This document shows positions 44,801 through 56,864 of a stretch of DNA of 64,000 nt, in pieces. How positions within the stretch are numbered: the stretch's first letter is position 1; the number at the start of each line of letters is the position of its first letter. Source of the DNA: Strigops habroptila (taxonomy: Eukaryota > Chordata > Aves > Psittaciformes > Psittacidae); NCBI RefSeq assembly GCF_004027225.2, contig NC_046360.1:1848001-1912000 (forward strand). The letters are read 5' to 3'. The position numbers and the translations under genes were made by a program. A model generated the notes under the pieces. It saw only the letters and a list, made by a program, of their open reading frames with translations, had not been told where the DNA came from and searched no databases.

Positions 44801-47800
44801 CACTTCATTAGCATCAAACGTGCTCTTTGCTTCAGCTGCCTAATAAAGTGATATGTAATTATAAGGAAGCATCCTTTTGAGAGGAATGATAGAGGGATGT
44901 TGGCTTTCTCAGGGAACTGGTAATGAGATGCAATGCCTTATTATCTAGACACCTATTTTTACTTCTTAGCTTCCTCTGTGACATGACCTGTGGATTCAGT
45001 CCTGCCCAGAGGGGCTGTGTCCATCCCTGCAGCCACGTTGGCCGGCAGTCCCGGGAAGGCAGACGGTAGCTTTGCTTCTGGGATTAGGATCCTTAGGAGA
45101 AACTGAGGCATATTTGCAAGACAAAGTACTTTCCAGTGCTGGGTTGTAGAGAATGCTCCCTTTTGCTTTTAGGAGATTAGGCCAATAACACCGATCTATA
45201 AATATCAGTGGTTCCTCTGATTTTATCAGCTATTACTCTGTTACAGGATGGACACATGGGCAGCTTGGTCTAAGAGATCTAGAACTGCACAGGGGCGTCA
45301 TGTAAACTCCGTTACACTTTTTCCCACCACTACTGTCCTGATGTAGCAAGTCACATAAATGACATAATCGTATGAGGAGCTCCTGCTCCTCTTCTGGTTT
45401 GGAGACAGCATTTGAAGTTCCCCGTGTGGCATGTGAGGATGCAAGCAAAGAGGAACTATTAACCTGTTAATTTGACTACTCCAGTTCTCCTGCATTACAG
45501 TCTGCACTAAGCACTTGACAACTCATTGTTTAAGCAATTAGAGCAATTAAATTCATATTTTTATAAGGATATTATTCATCATAGTTCTCATGATTTTTCC
45601 CCCTCATTGTTCAGGAAGCCACTGATTGAGCAGAGGGAGCCAGTCCCACCGGCTGCAGACAGCCTTTGCACTGAGTCACACAGGAGGGCTGGGCTGTGGT
45701 GGTTCTCTGTGGATAACACGCCTGCCAACAAGCAGCCATGACTTTTCTCACTTGTTTAGCTGCTTTTTCATCTCTTGTTTATTGTTTGGGGGTTTTATAG
45801 ATCAGACTAGTTTTGACCCTCTCACAGATGAAGAGTCAAACCCCATTTTTGCCAGCTGACTGCCTATTTGGGTTCATTTTATCCTGGTTTTTCCCCCATT
45901 ATTTCAATGTTTATTTTTCTCAGTGGAAATGACTTTACATGGTAGCTTGTACACACAGCCAGAAACTATGACCTAACCATGCTTCACGCTATACCAGAAT
46001 ACATACTTACTAGTAATAATAATGCTAAGGAGAGAGGAAGTGTGGGAGTCAAAATATGACTTGAAATTAAAGAAATTAATTTTGTTTTCTCGTGTGATCC
46101 TGAGCAAGCAACTTCATTTCAGTGAGGTCAGTGCTCACATTCCTGCAGAACAGCAGTAATACTTGCTCAGATCCAGTCTCAAGAAGGGTTTTAAACTTCT
46201 GCAGACATACAATTTATGACAATGCTCTGAAGTACATCAGAGAATAAAAAGTCTGTGCTCGGATGACACTGAGGAAGGAACCTGCTCCATTATTCTCATC
46301 TTCCCCCACTGAAATGATATCAACATTTAATACTAAAAACTAAAAACATTGCATTGAAGACTGGCCCAGGTGCATGAGGAATGAATGGTTTCACAACCCC
46401 ACTTATCAGTTGCAATGTCGATTTTTGCAGCACTTACTCCTTAGGTTTGTACAGGCCAGCACAGCTAGAAGATGTGGAGTCTCTGGTGACACTCTGTGTT
46501 TCTGCATTTTGTCCAATTAGCGGTTCCTGGCACTTTGCCTTGCAATGACCATAATAAACAACTTCTCATAGTTGACATACACTGAGCACATTGGCTTCTT
46601 GACACCTAGTGGAGGTAAAAACTGCCATTATCTGTGCACAAAGATAAAATGATTTATTCAGTCCATTGGAGCAAGTCACTGGGATGCAGGGAACCATCCC
46701 AAGTACCACAAGGAAAGGCTTTAAACCTCATGAAGAAAATAGGAGACTAAACCAGAAGCAATTGCATCTTCATCTTTTTTGTCAGCCCTACTTGATATAG
46801 AGGTTTTCCACTCGCTTGACAGATGCATTTACGATGTAATTGTTTTTAAAATTAAGGCTTTCAGATCTCACCATGTGCTACACATGGTATCCTATTGTTC
46901 AAAATGCCCATTTTCACACAAGGAAATAAATAGAAAGATAAAATGTACAAAACCAGTCCAGGCAGTGAGCACATGCCCTTGACATAGCAGGGAGGAAGGT
47001 TGTTTTTCAGAACAAGGAAATATGAAGACCCTAAAAAGAATGATGCACCCTCGAAATGTTTCACTGGAGATGTTTAAGTAAAACCAGTATTCAAATTACT
47101 GGTGTGAATGTCCTGCTAAGCTGAAGTGAAGACACGTTTCATGGAATTTCACAGAAATTGGTGGATAACCAGAACTGTTCCTTAAAATAAGCACAAAAAG
47201 ATTAACAAATGCTTCTTTAGACTCAGAGAGCTGAAACAATGACAAGCACATGGCAAAGCTTCTGTACATTGCACATTATCCGCACGGCTTCCCTTTGGGC
47301 TGACACAGAAAGTGCCAAAAGGGCACTTGAAATCTGGAGCTTTGTGTTTGTGTGAGAGATAGATAAAACCAAACACGTGCACATGTCAGGGACAGAGGGA
47401 GAAAGGAAAATGGCTTTTTGTGACTGCTGATGCAAGAGAAAACTTTGAGAGTGCACTTTTGTTGGTTATTTTTGTCAAAACACTGGCTTTGGTGAAAGCA
47501 CTGTGCAAAGTCTGAGCTTTACTTAACCCAACACTCTAGGAAAGAAGACTTTTTCATGCTTCATAAATAAGCAGGACTTCATCAAGGCCATGTGTAGCAT
47601 CATCATGTAGCACTCAGTAACTCAGTAATCTCCGAACTGGTTATCAGCTTGAATCAAAAGAATGAAAATAATACAAATAACATCACAAATGTTGGGCTTA
47701 CATGAAATAACAGCTGATTTCACAAGCACCTGAGCTGGGTGTCCCAGTGTGAGCTGTCTCCTGGGGATTTGAAAAAATACTCATTAGAATTTCTATCATT

Positions 47801-47988
47801 CTTCCCATCCTGCCACCCTGAACTGCAACTTTTCATGTCATTCAACTGGCCATCAAACCAAGCCTGGGCAGACTGGATCATCAAGCCTGAGAAATGGCTT
47901 TTTTATGTGTTTGTCATGCATAATCAACAGCCATATGACAACAATCTGGAGGAATGAGCACAACACGTGTCATGTGAAAGGCTGGGCT

Positions 47989-48019
47989 GATTATTGGGTC
48001 TATTTGTGACCCAATAATC
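47989..48019. repeat. Perfect 12-bp inverted repeat (hairpin)
   Basis: The arms GATTATTGGGTC and GACCCAATAATC are exact reverse complements around a 7-base spacer TATTTGT. The arms include CCAATAAT, a CCAAT-like core. No flanking repeat or gene explains the structure. Confidence 0.85.
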
Positions 48020-49546
48020 CAATGAAGGCAGCAGTGCTGGTCCTCCAAACAGTCAGCTGGCTGTGGATGACTGGCAGATAGTGCTGCTCTCAGTTCCTCA
48101 TCGATTGATTGCTCATGGAGTTATTTTAGTTGAAGGGCAATTAACTGTTCTTCATGGTTTAGCTGTAGGCTGCTTGTGATGTTGTTCTTTTTAAAGAAAC
48201 ACGGCTATGTTGTGAAGCATAAAGTCACAGGTTTATAAAACAATCCCAGCAAAGACTGACTTTTACCTGTCAAGACCAGGATTTTATTAGCAGTTGACAT
48301 TTCACTGCGGCATTCAGAAACTCAGCTCTGCAATATTAGAAATGAAGGAACTGTCTTACCTGTAGCACATGAAAAGATTTTCAACCAGCCTGGATTCTTC
48401 TGGGGACCAGTCCATCACAAGTCTGTGGAATGATGAATTATTTGGCCTTTACTGTTTCATGCCATCTGGCTGTAAGGAACAGAGGGAAAAACAGGTGAGT
48501 CATAGCGAGCATTGGAATACTGCACCTCTTGCAGAAATCAGCAACATCCCTTCCCTAACAGAGCCACAGACAATACCTATATCCTTTTTTTGTCTCACTC
48601 ACATTTACATCCCATCAAGTTGTTCACTTGCTGTGTTTTTACTGTAATTGTTTTTAAGAGTAAAAAAGTAGATTATTGTCTGTAAATTATGGGGAAGAGA
48701 TACTGGAAGAACAGGAGAAATGTGTCTAGAAAGAAACGAAGAGGAGGCAGCCGCTTTGGGAAGGGCACCTTTGGAGATGTGGGCACTTACAGCTGCAAAA
48801 CACCACCACACAGAGAGCAAAATTGTTCTCCCAGAGGAAAAGGCATTCCAATTTGCTGCATGGTTTCAGTTCTCAATTAGCAGCTTTCAGTTTTAGGTTT
48901 GTTTTGAAAGCCTGTCACCATTGAAGAGAAAATCAGGATAGACTATTTACTCAGGCCAGGGATTCACTGATCTGGCTTCCTTTTCTCAGGGAAAAGGGTA
49001 GTTAGTGCTGCAATGCCTGTGAAAACCTGTTCATTAAGACTTCACAGGATCTTGGAAGTTATCTGTGAATTTCAAGTAAAAGACAAAGATAATAAAAGCT
49101 CCAAAGCCACCTCATTTTAAAATTCTCCTTCAAAATCCTGCTTTGACTCTTTTCTTCGGTGTCCCGTTGTTTCAGACTTTCTAGTCTTCATAACACCGTG
49201 GCAAGTTATCCTTACTGATGTGCTCATGAAAGTCATTGCTGGATGAATAACAAGAGGTGAGTTGTGGGGTTTATTCCCAATATTGCTAACCCAGCATGGG
49301 CAACTGAACACATTTTTGCTTAGGACTGGCATACCTTTATCTAAAGGGTATATACAGACCCAGCTCTGGCCTTTGCAGTAAACAGCCACCTCAGGCCTTT
49401 CCTGCTGGATGTCACCTACAAACCATGGCTGATGGCAGCAAGCTGGCAAAATTCTGCTTCTTGCCATCTTTGAGTAATTCCTCCATTCTTCCCTCCATCA
49501 CTACTTCTCTCTGTGGACAAGCTATGCCAGGACATTACCAAAGCTG

Positions 49547-49559
49547 TTTTTTTTTTTTT
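49547..49559 (+). repeat. T13 homopolymer
   Basis: This is a run of thirteen T inside a pyrimidine-rich stretch. It may be length-variable and prone to sequencing error. There is no sign of a flanking retrotransposon on either side. Confidence 0.9.
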
Positions 49560-49639
49560 GCTCTTTTTCCTTCCTACGCGTCCTTCTGCTTTCTCCCTGC
49601 CATGGGTATGGACATTACTTTGAACAGAATGTAGAAAAT

Positions 49640-50055
49640 AGCAAACGGACTACGAAAACCATCTAATTCTGCACTGTGAGATCAGTGAAATCCCCATCAG
49701 GCCCCACAGATACTGCCCAGTGCGTTGCCAAAGCTCTCCCTGAACAGAGATCCCACAAGAAGGCAATCCAATCTCCTGCTGCACACACCACTCCGATGGG
49801 AAATGTTTCCTGATGGCTGTATATCCCCAGCTGCAGTTTAAGCTTGCCAACAGCAGCCTAACTTCTGCTGCTCTGCTTCAGCCTTCACATGTTGGTTTCC
49901 ATATCTCCTCTCTGCCTTCTCAAGACTGAGCACATGAAATCCTCTCAAGCTTTCCTCACGGGCTGTGTTTTCCAGATGCCTGACTGCTCTCATCCAGACT
50001 TTCCCCAGCCCATTCATGGGCTTCTTGGAACACAGTGATCGATTCCAAATGCAAT
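49640..50055 (-). mobile_element. Old, diverged CR1-like LINE tail
   Basis: Read on the minus strand, this follows the order of an avian CR1 3' region: a diverged tail near 49640, then a block at 49820-49845 reminiscent of the ctgctgcagtttaa element. At 49920-50035 the plus strand reads tcaagctttcctcacgggct, followed by a gttttccagatgcctgactg block and a cttggaacacagtg block, similar to the rccctttcctcatagg-type CR1 region. It is heavily mutated. The identification is by pattern only and the ends are approximate. Confidence 0.55.
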
Positions 50056-51939
50056 TATCCCAGTGGTGCTTTTAAACAGTTCTGTTCCATGACTCTAAAC
50101 CATCACAGTAATACTTTGTTTTTGAATGAAGCTTACAGCTGCTACAGAATTATAGATAATAAGAAAAAATAAGTAGTATAGTCAAATTCCTGCCAGGCAC
50201 AGCAATCCCTGCTTTCCACCCACTTACCTAGTCATATGTTTCATTTTACTGTATTTATTATATATCTTTTACACTCTCCATGTCAAAATATTCCTAACCT
50301 TACTGTATGATGGATTTAGACTGAGATATATGAATGTATATATAATATTTACAAGTTTTCCTAGACAGTTTGTCTTTCTGGTACTCCAGAAAGCCATGAA
50401 AACTTATTTGTTTTAGTCCTAAAGTGTTTTCTGTAGCAAATCAAGACTTCTATCAACAAGAAATGAAAAAGCCAGGATGTGCTCATTTCAAGTTTTGGAT
50501 TAGTTCTGCTTTGTCACAGAGGAAAAGCATTGGGCTCTGTAAAGAGTAGCTCCTGAATTAGAATAGTTTGGAATCTCACTAGGATAGGCTGATTATTAGT
50601 GCAGCAGAAAACCACTGAAGCCTGAAGCAAATATTTAGACATGAGACAAACAGATATGATGGGATATTTATGTAAGACATGTTAGTTACAGAGTGTTTCT
50701 TGACCTGGCCTCCACAGTTCTTGGGAAATACATCTTTCAAGCAGTGTACAAAGGACACGAGCCTACCTGCCCTAGGTACTACTGGCCACACAGGAGATTT
50801 TTTAATTACAGAACATACATTCTAGTACCTTTTAACATCCTTTTTACATCTCTGTCATCCCGTCAGAACCACAAATACAAATTCCTGGGAGAAGCTTCCC
50901 AGTACAGCAGTTTTCTTTCACTCCGACCTGGGGATGGACATTCTGTACTGGCACAAAGCCATGAGCGTGAGGAGGATTGTATCTGTTTGCGAAGGTATCT
51001 ACCCAGCCTGAACTGCCCTAGTTCTGGCAGACATGGAATCTTTTTTTCCCTTTTTTTTACCCCCCACTTTTTTTCTTTTAACTTTAAAATCGTCACCACC
51101 ACCTCACTGACTTGAGCTGAACTGGCAACTGGAAGTAACTGGAAGGTGAAAGATACATGTTGTAGTTGTGCCTAAGTATCAGCCCTGTCTCCATGCTGAC
51201 CACTTTCAGCACTACAATAGCTTTGCCAAGCAGTCCCCTGCTTTTAAGAGGGGAAGAAACTACTGCCCATCAGATCTCAGCCAAGCTATTGGGATGTTGT
51301 CAATTTAACATTACGAACCCTGAGAAACGCTTTATAAAGTGGACCTCGTAATAACATATATCAATTATGTAAGTCCACCTTGTCACATTTTGATTTTTAC
51401 AACACTGAGCAGGATGTTGTAGCAGACTTTTTTTCGTTAGTTTTTTTCCTCATTTCACTGCACCAGTTTTCAGGGAGATGGAATTTTAAAACAGTACAGA
51501 ATAGCTGTATTTAAAACCTACCTATTTTGGGATATTAATAATGAGTCTTCTGAGACATTAGAGATTCAGAAATTCAGGACAACCACTGAGGGATCTGTTG
51601 AGCTTCCAAACACTCTTCCTCACTGATGGGCAGCATTTAAATACTTCCCTCCATGAAAGGCTACTTGCATTAAATTCCTGAGTAAGAGAATGAGACATGA
51701 GATTAGCAAGAGTGATGCTAAATGCCAGCTTGCTTTGTTTCTGCATGTGAAATACCACAAACAGAATTTAAGCCCAAGTTGTTATTTCATTTACAAGCCC
51801 AGTGTGAGTCAACAATATCATACAGCTGCAGAGAAAGCAAAGATGATACCAAGGCACTTAACAAAGAGTGTTGCACAGAAGACACAGGAATCTGTCCAAA
51901 CCATTTCACACCAGGAAGGCTTCATCTAAAGTATCAGCA
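50056..51939. other. Intergenic DNA between two old CR1 copies
   Basis: This is AT-rich and contains short T-runs near 51040-51080. A 140-codon open frame (50693-51115, plus strand) ends in low-complexity residues and is not convincing. I see nothing else. Confidence 0.45.
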
Positions 51940-52317
51940 GCTTAAGAGAGATGTGGACAAGTTGGAGGAAATGCCAAAGAGCATAAAAATGATCAGATTT
52001 CCAAAGGACATGGCCTACAGAAAGTTGGAAAGGATGGGGATTATTTAGTGCAGAGACAATGGGAAAAGACTGCACATCAGAAGAAGGAAATAAACCCTTC
52101 TCTGTGCCTACAAAAGCTGAAATTACAGCCACACAAGTTTAACTGAGCATTAGGAAACTCCCCAACTGTAATGACAATTCAACAATGGAAGAGATTGCAG
52201 GTGAAGCCTCCACACAGGACAAGTGTGTGTCACAGGTAGTGTGGTGACAGCTTGGCTCACAACACAGGATTAGACTGCCTCTAAGAAAACATTCCAGCAT
52301 TTTTATTATGATTCTAT
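51940..52317 (+). mobile_element. Old, diverged CR1-like LINE tail
   Basis: This follows the CR1 3' order with many changes: a gatgtggacaagttggagga block at about 51949, then ggatggggattatttag, gcattaggaaactccccaac and acaggattagactgcctcta, ending in TATGATTCTAT near 52317. It is far more decayed than the four tails at 1831, 3911, 36054 and 39001, so it belongs to an older layer of insertions. An open frame over its 5' part (51722-52048) is incidental. Confidence 0.55.
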
Positions 52318-53955
52318 ATTTTACATTTCTTTCATGGCCAATTCAACTAAGGCTGCTTTTGTGAGGTAGGTGATTCAGACTCCTGTTTCCTATAATAAAA
52401 TGATCCTTATTCATTTTAATAAAATCTTTTTATTTGTTCTTCCTTCCTCAAGCCTACCTTGCTAGCAGTCATTCTTCTTCAGAGATTACTGCTAACATAT
52501 CAAAATGAGAAAAATGTGAAAATTTTTCCTTTGCAATTAAAAGAATTAAAAATTAAAATACTTTTCTGAGGTTGGAATTATTCTATTTCACTGTCATTTG
52601 TTCTTTCTCCTCTGTCAAATACTAATTTTTTCCACTTCAGTCCTTTCTAAGTTTTACTTAGAGAAAAATGAAGAAACCGTATTTTTTAATCACAGTTAGT
52701 GTGCCATGAAATGCCACTATGCCTTGCTTAGAGGCCTTATTAATGATGCCATTTGGGCTCTCTAAATAGCAAGTACTGGGCAGAGAAGGCAGGATTCAGG
52801 GTATGGAAATCTAGTTATTGCAGACCACATAAAAATAGCAACTATTTCTCTTGTTTCACACACTTCTTGATGCCACAATGACCATTAAAACTGAAACTGC
52901 CATTTCTAAACTAACAGGCGGACATACAGCAAAGCCTTAGGATGAAAAGAATTCCCACCATACATTCTGTTAATATAATTAACTGTTAATATAAAATTAA
53001 ACTGGAGGGTGAGACAATGTTCCTTTAAATTCCATTATGTGAGTGGCAAATGGTCAATTCGAAGCACAAAGCGTGAATTTCCATTTTCAGCTCACAGGAC
53101 CATGAGCATCTTCTGCTAAATCTCAGTAATGGTGATGCACAGAGAAGCACAAGGGCACATTCTTCTGCAGGACCAGTGACCTGCACATCAAGAACCTCAT
53201 TCCAGAACCCGGCCACCAGAGGCAGACACGACCACAGCAGCTGCCCCATCTGCTCAAAAATGGTTACAGCAGAAGAGTGGTTTTCTGTACAAGTTTATTT
53301 ACAAGTTAAGGGGGTTATGTCTTCAGCTTGATGATTTGCGTCACAAAGTTATTCTAGTCTTATTTTTTAAGTCACACCATCCCCATAATGTAGTACAAGA
53401 CTTCTTTGTAGTCACTGCAGTACCTCTGAATGCTGCATTGAAGTTCCAGCTGACATTTTATGGTGACATGCAGAACAAAAATATTTTTTTTTCCATTATA
53501 TTATACAACATCTTCTGCAGCAGATGTAGACAAACTGCGTTATAGTTGCTGAATTCACTGCAGGGCCCTACCATTGAAAATTTCATGTAGAAAGCTATGT
53601 CAGCATTCCATGCTATGGAAGCTTATAGACTGTACAAAATGCTGGTAATTCCCGAATGACAAGCACCTAAAACAATTTAGGAGATCTCACATTTACTAGT
53701 AATGATTTTATTTACCTGAGGCAGCACAGGACACATTTATCAGGTTTATAGCATTAGATTACATCAATACCTGATTTTTAACTTTGAATTGCCAAATCAA
53801 TACAATTCAGAAGAACTCAAAATAAGCAAATAAATAACTATACAGTGGTAAAAATGCCCTTGCTTTAGCCTGGGATGTCGTCACACAAATATGGCTAAAA
53901 GGGATTTCTAAAACGTTGGCACAATCTCCAGTTCACAGTTCCCAGTTCTCCTGCT
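52318..53955. other. Intergenic DNA, nothing recognised
   Basis: This is AT-rich sequence without an exon, a recognisable repeat or an RNA gene. It contains a few repeated TAATATAA-type motifs near 52970-53000. Confidence 0.45.
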
Positions 53956-54432
53956 TTGCACTCAGGGGCAGCTCAGGTTACTTACCACACAAAAACGCTT
54001 GTATCAGGATCCTCACGGGGAGAAACTGGCCACCAACCCCAGCCCAATGACAAAGGCAGCCTCTGGACAGTACACAATGTAGCCATGCAGCTCTTTCTGT
54101 GCTTAGCCTGGTATGAATGCACCCACCGCTCACATCCCTCCCTTCTAGCTCTGAGTCAGCTCCTTACTCTAATACTAGGCCTTGGTTTGTATTTCAAAGC
54201 AATTAGTGGATTAAATCGACAGCTATATCAAACCCTGACTCTCCATCTGGGAGCTACTCTGGCAACCATATTCCTCTGGGATAAAGCAGCCCAGAAGGCC
54301 TTGGAAAGAGCATGTGAGAGCTGGAGACAAAGAATTTTCATCCTGGGTTACCCAGCCTATGGAGCAGACCTTTGGAGAACAACGGCTACACCCAAAACAG
54401 AGCAAATCCTTTCTGTTGACAAGCTTTCCTGA
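53956..54432 (+). other. Unrecognised 158-codon open frame
   Basis: This is an ATG-to-stop frame in an otherwise stop-rich region. The first 45 residues are polar. A hydrophobic segment follows at about 60-82 (LLALSQLLTLILGLGLYF), then a second segment (LHLGATLATIFLW), an alanine/glutamate-rich helix-like stretch (about 110-123) and a polar tail. I recognise no family. No promoter, splice site pair or poly(A) signal is evident around it. It could be a relic of an inserted element, a lineage-specific gene or chance; chance or a relic seems most likely. Confidence 0.15.
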
Positions 54433-56150
54433 CATGAGCAGTGCTTGTGAAGTGAGCATCCCATTTTACTCCCAGCGCTGCTATTTGTATTGATTTTGTG
54501 GAAGATACTCAAGTGGTACCATGATAGTACTACAAAATCTAAAGACAGAAGTTGTTTTAAGTGTTACTCCCACTAAAACATAGACACACTTTGTGTTTCT
54601 CTTCCTCTATTCCAGTCTGATGTGAATGAATGAAAACAATGTAAAACTCCTACTCTGGTAAGAAAACAATAACAGCAATCACTGTCTTGCAATGAAATAC
54701 TGTGACTAACCTAACCCATCAGCATCTTTCCCATCCCTCCAAGGAAACCCTTGTGAGCACAGCTTATCTCAACTGCCAGAACTCAGCTGCCATGTTCCAG
54801 CTGCCATAAAGACTTTAAATCTCAGCATTGACTTACTTTGGAGCAGTAGCAGGGCTCCTGTGGGAGGTTCAGGGTGGATTTCATATCTATGGATATGTCC
54901 ATCTGCAGCCACTGTCCTCTGTGTCATGTCTTGACCAAAAATAACAGACGCCCATCAATGGTCTCTGCCTTACAGAGACCTTTAATACCAAGTCTCTGTA
55001 CTCTCCTTCCTCAAAACCACACTCCTTAGCACAAATAATATCTGTTTCTATATTAAAACCAAGCCTGGAGACTCTTCTGCTCTCCAATACATGAATGGCA
55101 GCAATATCCCACCAAATACAGTGCGCTGAGCTAGCACACAGATCCATAAACAACCGCTCATATGAACTTACCTGAATCTGATGTTGTCTGAACCAGCCTC
55201 AGAGACAAAACTATGCAACTGTGTGAATGCTCACGCAGCTGAATCAGTGATATAAAGACACTTTTTGTGGGTCATAAGTTGAGCGATGGTCCGTTACACG
55301 GAAAAGATGCTTCTTCCCAACTGGATTTAACAGGACGTAAAGCACTGGCAGTAGATCTTGTTTTGCTACAGCTTTGAATACACTTTTCCTCCAATGTACT
55401 TGGAGCTTTGAATACACTTTTCCTCCAACACCACAGCACATTTGTTATAATGCACCAATATAGTAAATAATTTAATCTGATCAAACAAATAAATGCAGTG
55501 CTCCATCTCCGTTCAGTTGTGCAGAGTCATGAAAAGCAGTCGCTTGCAATGGGAATCCCCACAGTAATTACACACTAAAAATATTTAACATTTATCGTCA
55601 TGTCCTTCTCATTAACACGCTTTGTCTCACAAGCATGTGCTTTGCTGAACACTGAGGTACAGCTGCCTGTGACACTTGGTGCCTCTTTGAACATGGGGTG
55701 AAGGTCTGAGGCAACCGGGTGTGAAATTAGACTGGTGGGAAATGGGGAAGGGTACATGATGCTGCCCAAAACAGAGGCTGAGAGAAAAAAGGGTCAATTT
55801 TAGTTTGGATCTCCTTTTTTTCTACACATACTGTGAAGTGAACCTTTTGCTTCACACCCTTTGGCATCCTCATTACATAGGTAAATCTGGAGGTATGGAT
55901 TTTAAGGGACATACCTGCTTGCTCATGTGTCCTTCAGGAAAAGGCTCCTGGAGAGGTGACAGGATTCCTTCGAGGAAGTGATGGAAGTGCACACAAGGGA
56001 AGGGAAGGGAGGACATTCTGGAAGGAAAGAAGGGCAGTCAAAAAAAGGTGTGACAAGAGGGGAGAAATTACCCTGTGGGGAACATGAGGCACAGAGCGGG
56101 ATCAATCCTTGAGGGAAAAGGGCAGCTTCAGAGGGACCCTGACTATCCAA
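54433..56150. other. Intergenic DNA before the HECTD4 CpG island
   Basis: No gene was recognised. A 33-bp tandem duplication with a partial second copy is at 55371-55427. Confidence 0.45.
55371..55427 (+). repeat. 33-bp tandem duplication
   Basis: The unit starting gctttgaatacacttttcct occurs at 55371-55403. It is repeated without mismatch for its first 24 bases at 55404-55427. The identity suggests a recent local duplication. Confidence 0.9.
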
Positions 56151-56240
56151 GTTGAGGCTGAAGAGGGAAACTCTTGAAGGGAACAGCCCCACCGTCGGGG
56201 TGCGGCGCTTGAGGAAAGCAGCCTTTGGGTGCAGGGAGGC

Positions 56241-56400
56241 GAGGCGCTGAGGGGAGCCGCCATTCCGTGAGGGGGCGGCCCCGGAGGGGTTGAGGTGAGG
56301 CGCTGAGGGGAGCGCCCAAGGTGCGGGACGAGGCGCTGAGGAGGGCGGCTCCGGAGAGGTGAAGGTGAGGCGCTGAGGTGAGCGCCCAAGGCGCGAACGA
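56241..56400. repeat. Imperfect GC-rich tandem repeat
   Basis: The core GAGGCGCTGAGG recurs at 56241, 56297, 56330 and 56367. The copies at 56297 and 56367 are followed by AGCGCCCAAGG, so a larger unit of about 70-90 bp appears to have been duplicated. It lies at the upstream edge of the CpG island and explains the repeated PQRL-type patterns in the antisense frames. Confidence 0.75.
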
Positions 56401-56606
56401 CCGGGACGGGGCGCTGACGGGACGGGGCGCGGAGGGCACGGGGAGCAGAGGGGCGGAGCACCGGGAGGCGTCGCCCGAGCCCGCGGGGCGGCACCGAGGG
56501 ACGCCGGGGGACGGGCCCGGCGGGAGGCGGAGCCCCACGGGGCCGGGAGGGGGGAGGGTGTATTGTTCCTCGCGCGGTGCATGCCGGGCCCGCCTCAGCC
56601 CCCAAC

Positions 56607-56636
56607 ATGGCGTCGCGCTGTCACCTGTGTGTGTGA
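56607..56636 (+). other. Possible uORF 1 upstream of HECTD4
   Basis: ATG at 56607 opens a nine-codon frame (MASRCHLCV) ending in TGA. It exists in the mRNA only if transcription starts upstream of it. Because the same ATG is part of the YY1-like motif, the true start may lie immediately around it. Confidence 0.35.
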
Positions 56637-56803
56637 GGAGGGAGCGGGACGTGGTGGCTGCGGGCGGGCACGGCGGCTCCCGGAGGTCCCCGTTCCGCCG
56701 GCGCCGCGGTGGCAACGCGCCGCTCCTCGCTGCTCCCCACCGCGCTCCGGCTGTCCGGCACCCAGGCCGCTGGGGACCCGCCTGCCCCCGCCCTGCCCCC
56801 GCC

Positions 56804-56815
56804 ATGGGGGGGTAG
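56804..56815 (+). other. Possible minimal uORF 2 upstream of HECTD4
   Basis: ATG at 56804 in a strong context (GCCATGG) encodes only MGG before TAG, 49 nt before the main start. If transcribed it would be expected to dampen translation or require reinitiation. Confidence 0.4.
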
Positions 56816-56864
56816 CGGGACCCGCCTCGCCTCAGCCCTGCGGAGCCCCCCCGCCGTCCGCGCC

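Larger units (their letters stand above)
41874..49639. other. Intergenic DNA between RPL6 and HECTD4 (left part)
   Basis: This is AT-rich sequence without a gene that I can support. Many short open frames occur (up to 178 codons at 41845-42381, minus strand), but none shows a known domain or exon-like borders. A perfect 12-bp inverted repeat lies at 47989-48019. Confidence 0.5.

Noticed and set aside
48689-48880. 63-codon Arg/Lys/Gly-rich frame resembling a basic nuclear peptide
   Set aside because: It is too short and compositionally biased, with no homologue I can name and no gene signals.
55923-56805. Antisense frames of 168-220 codons upstream of HECTD4
   Set aside because: They are produced by the GC-rich tandem repeat and CpG island composition; several frames are open over the same DNA.
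56709-56864. Upstream in-frame extension of the HECTD4 first exon
   Set aside because: It begins at GTG rather than ATG and no in-frame ATG exists in the extension. The ATG at 56865 has a strong context and begins the conserved segment.
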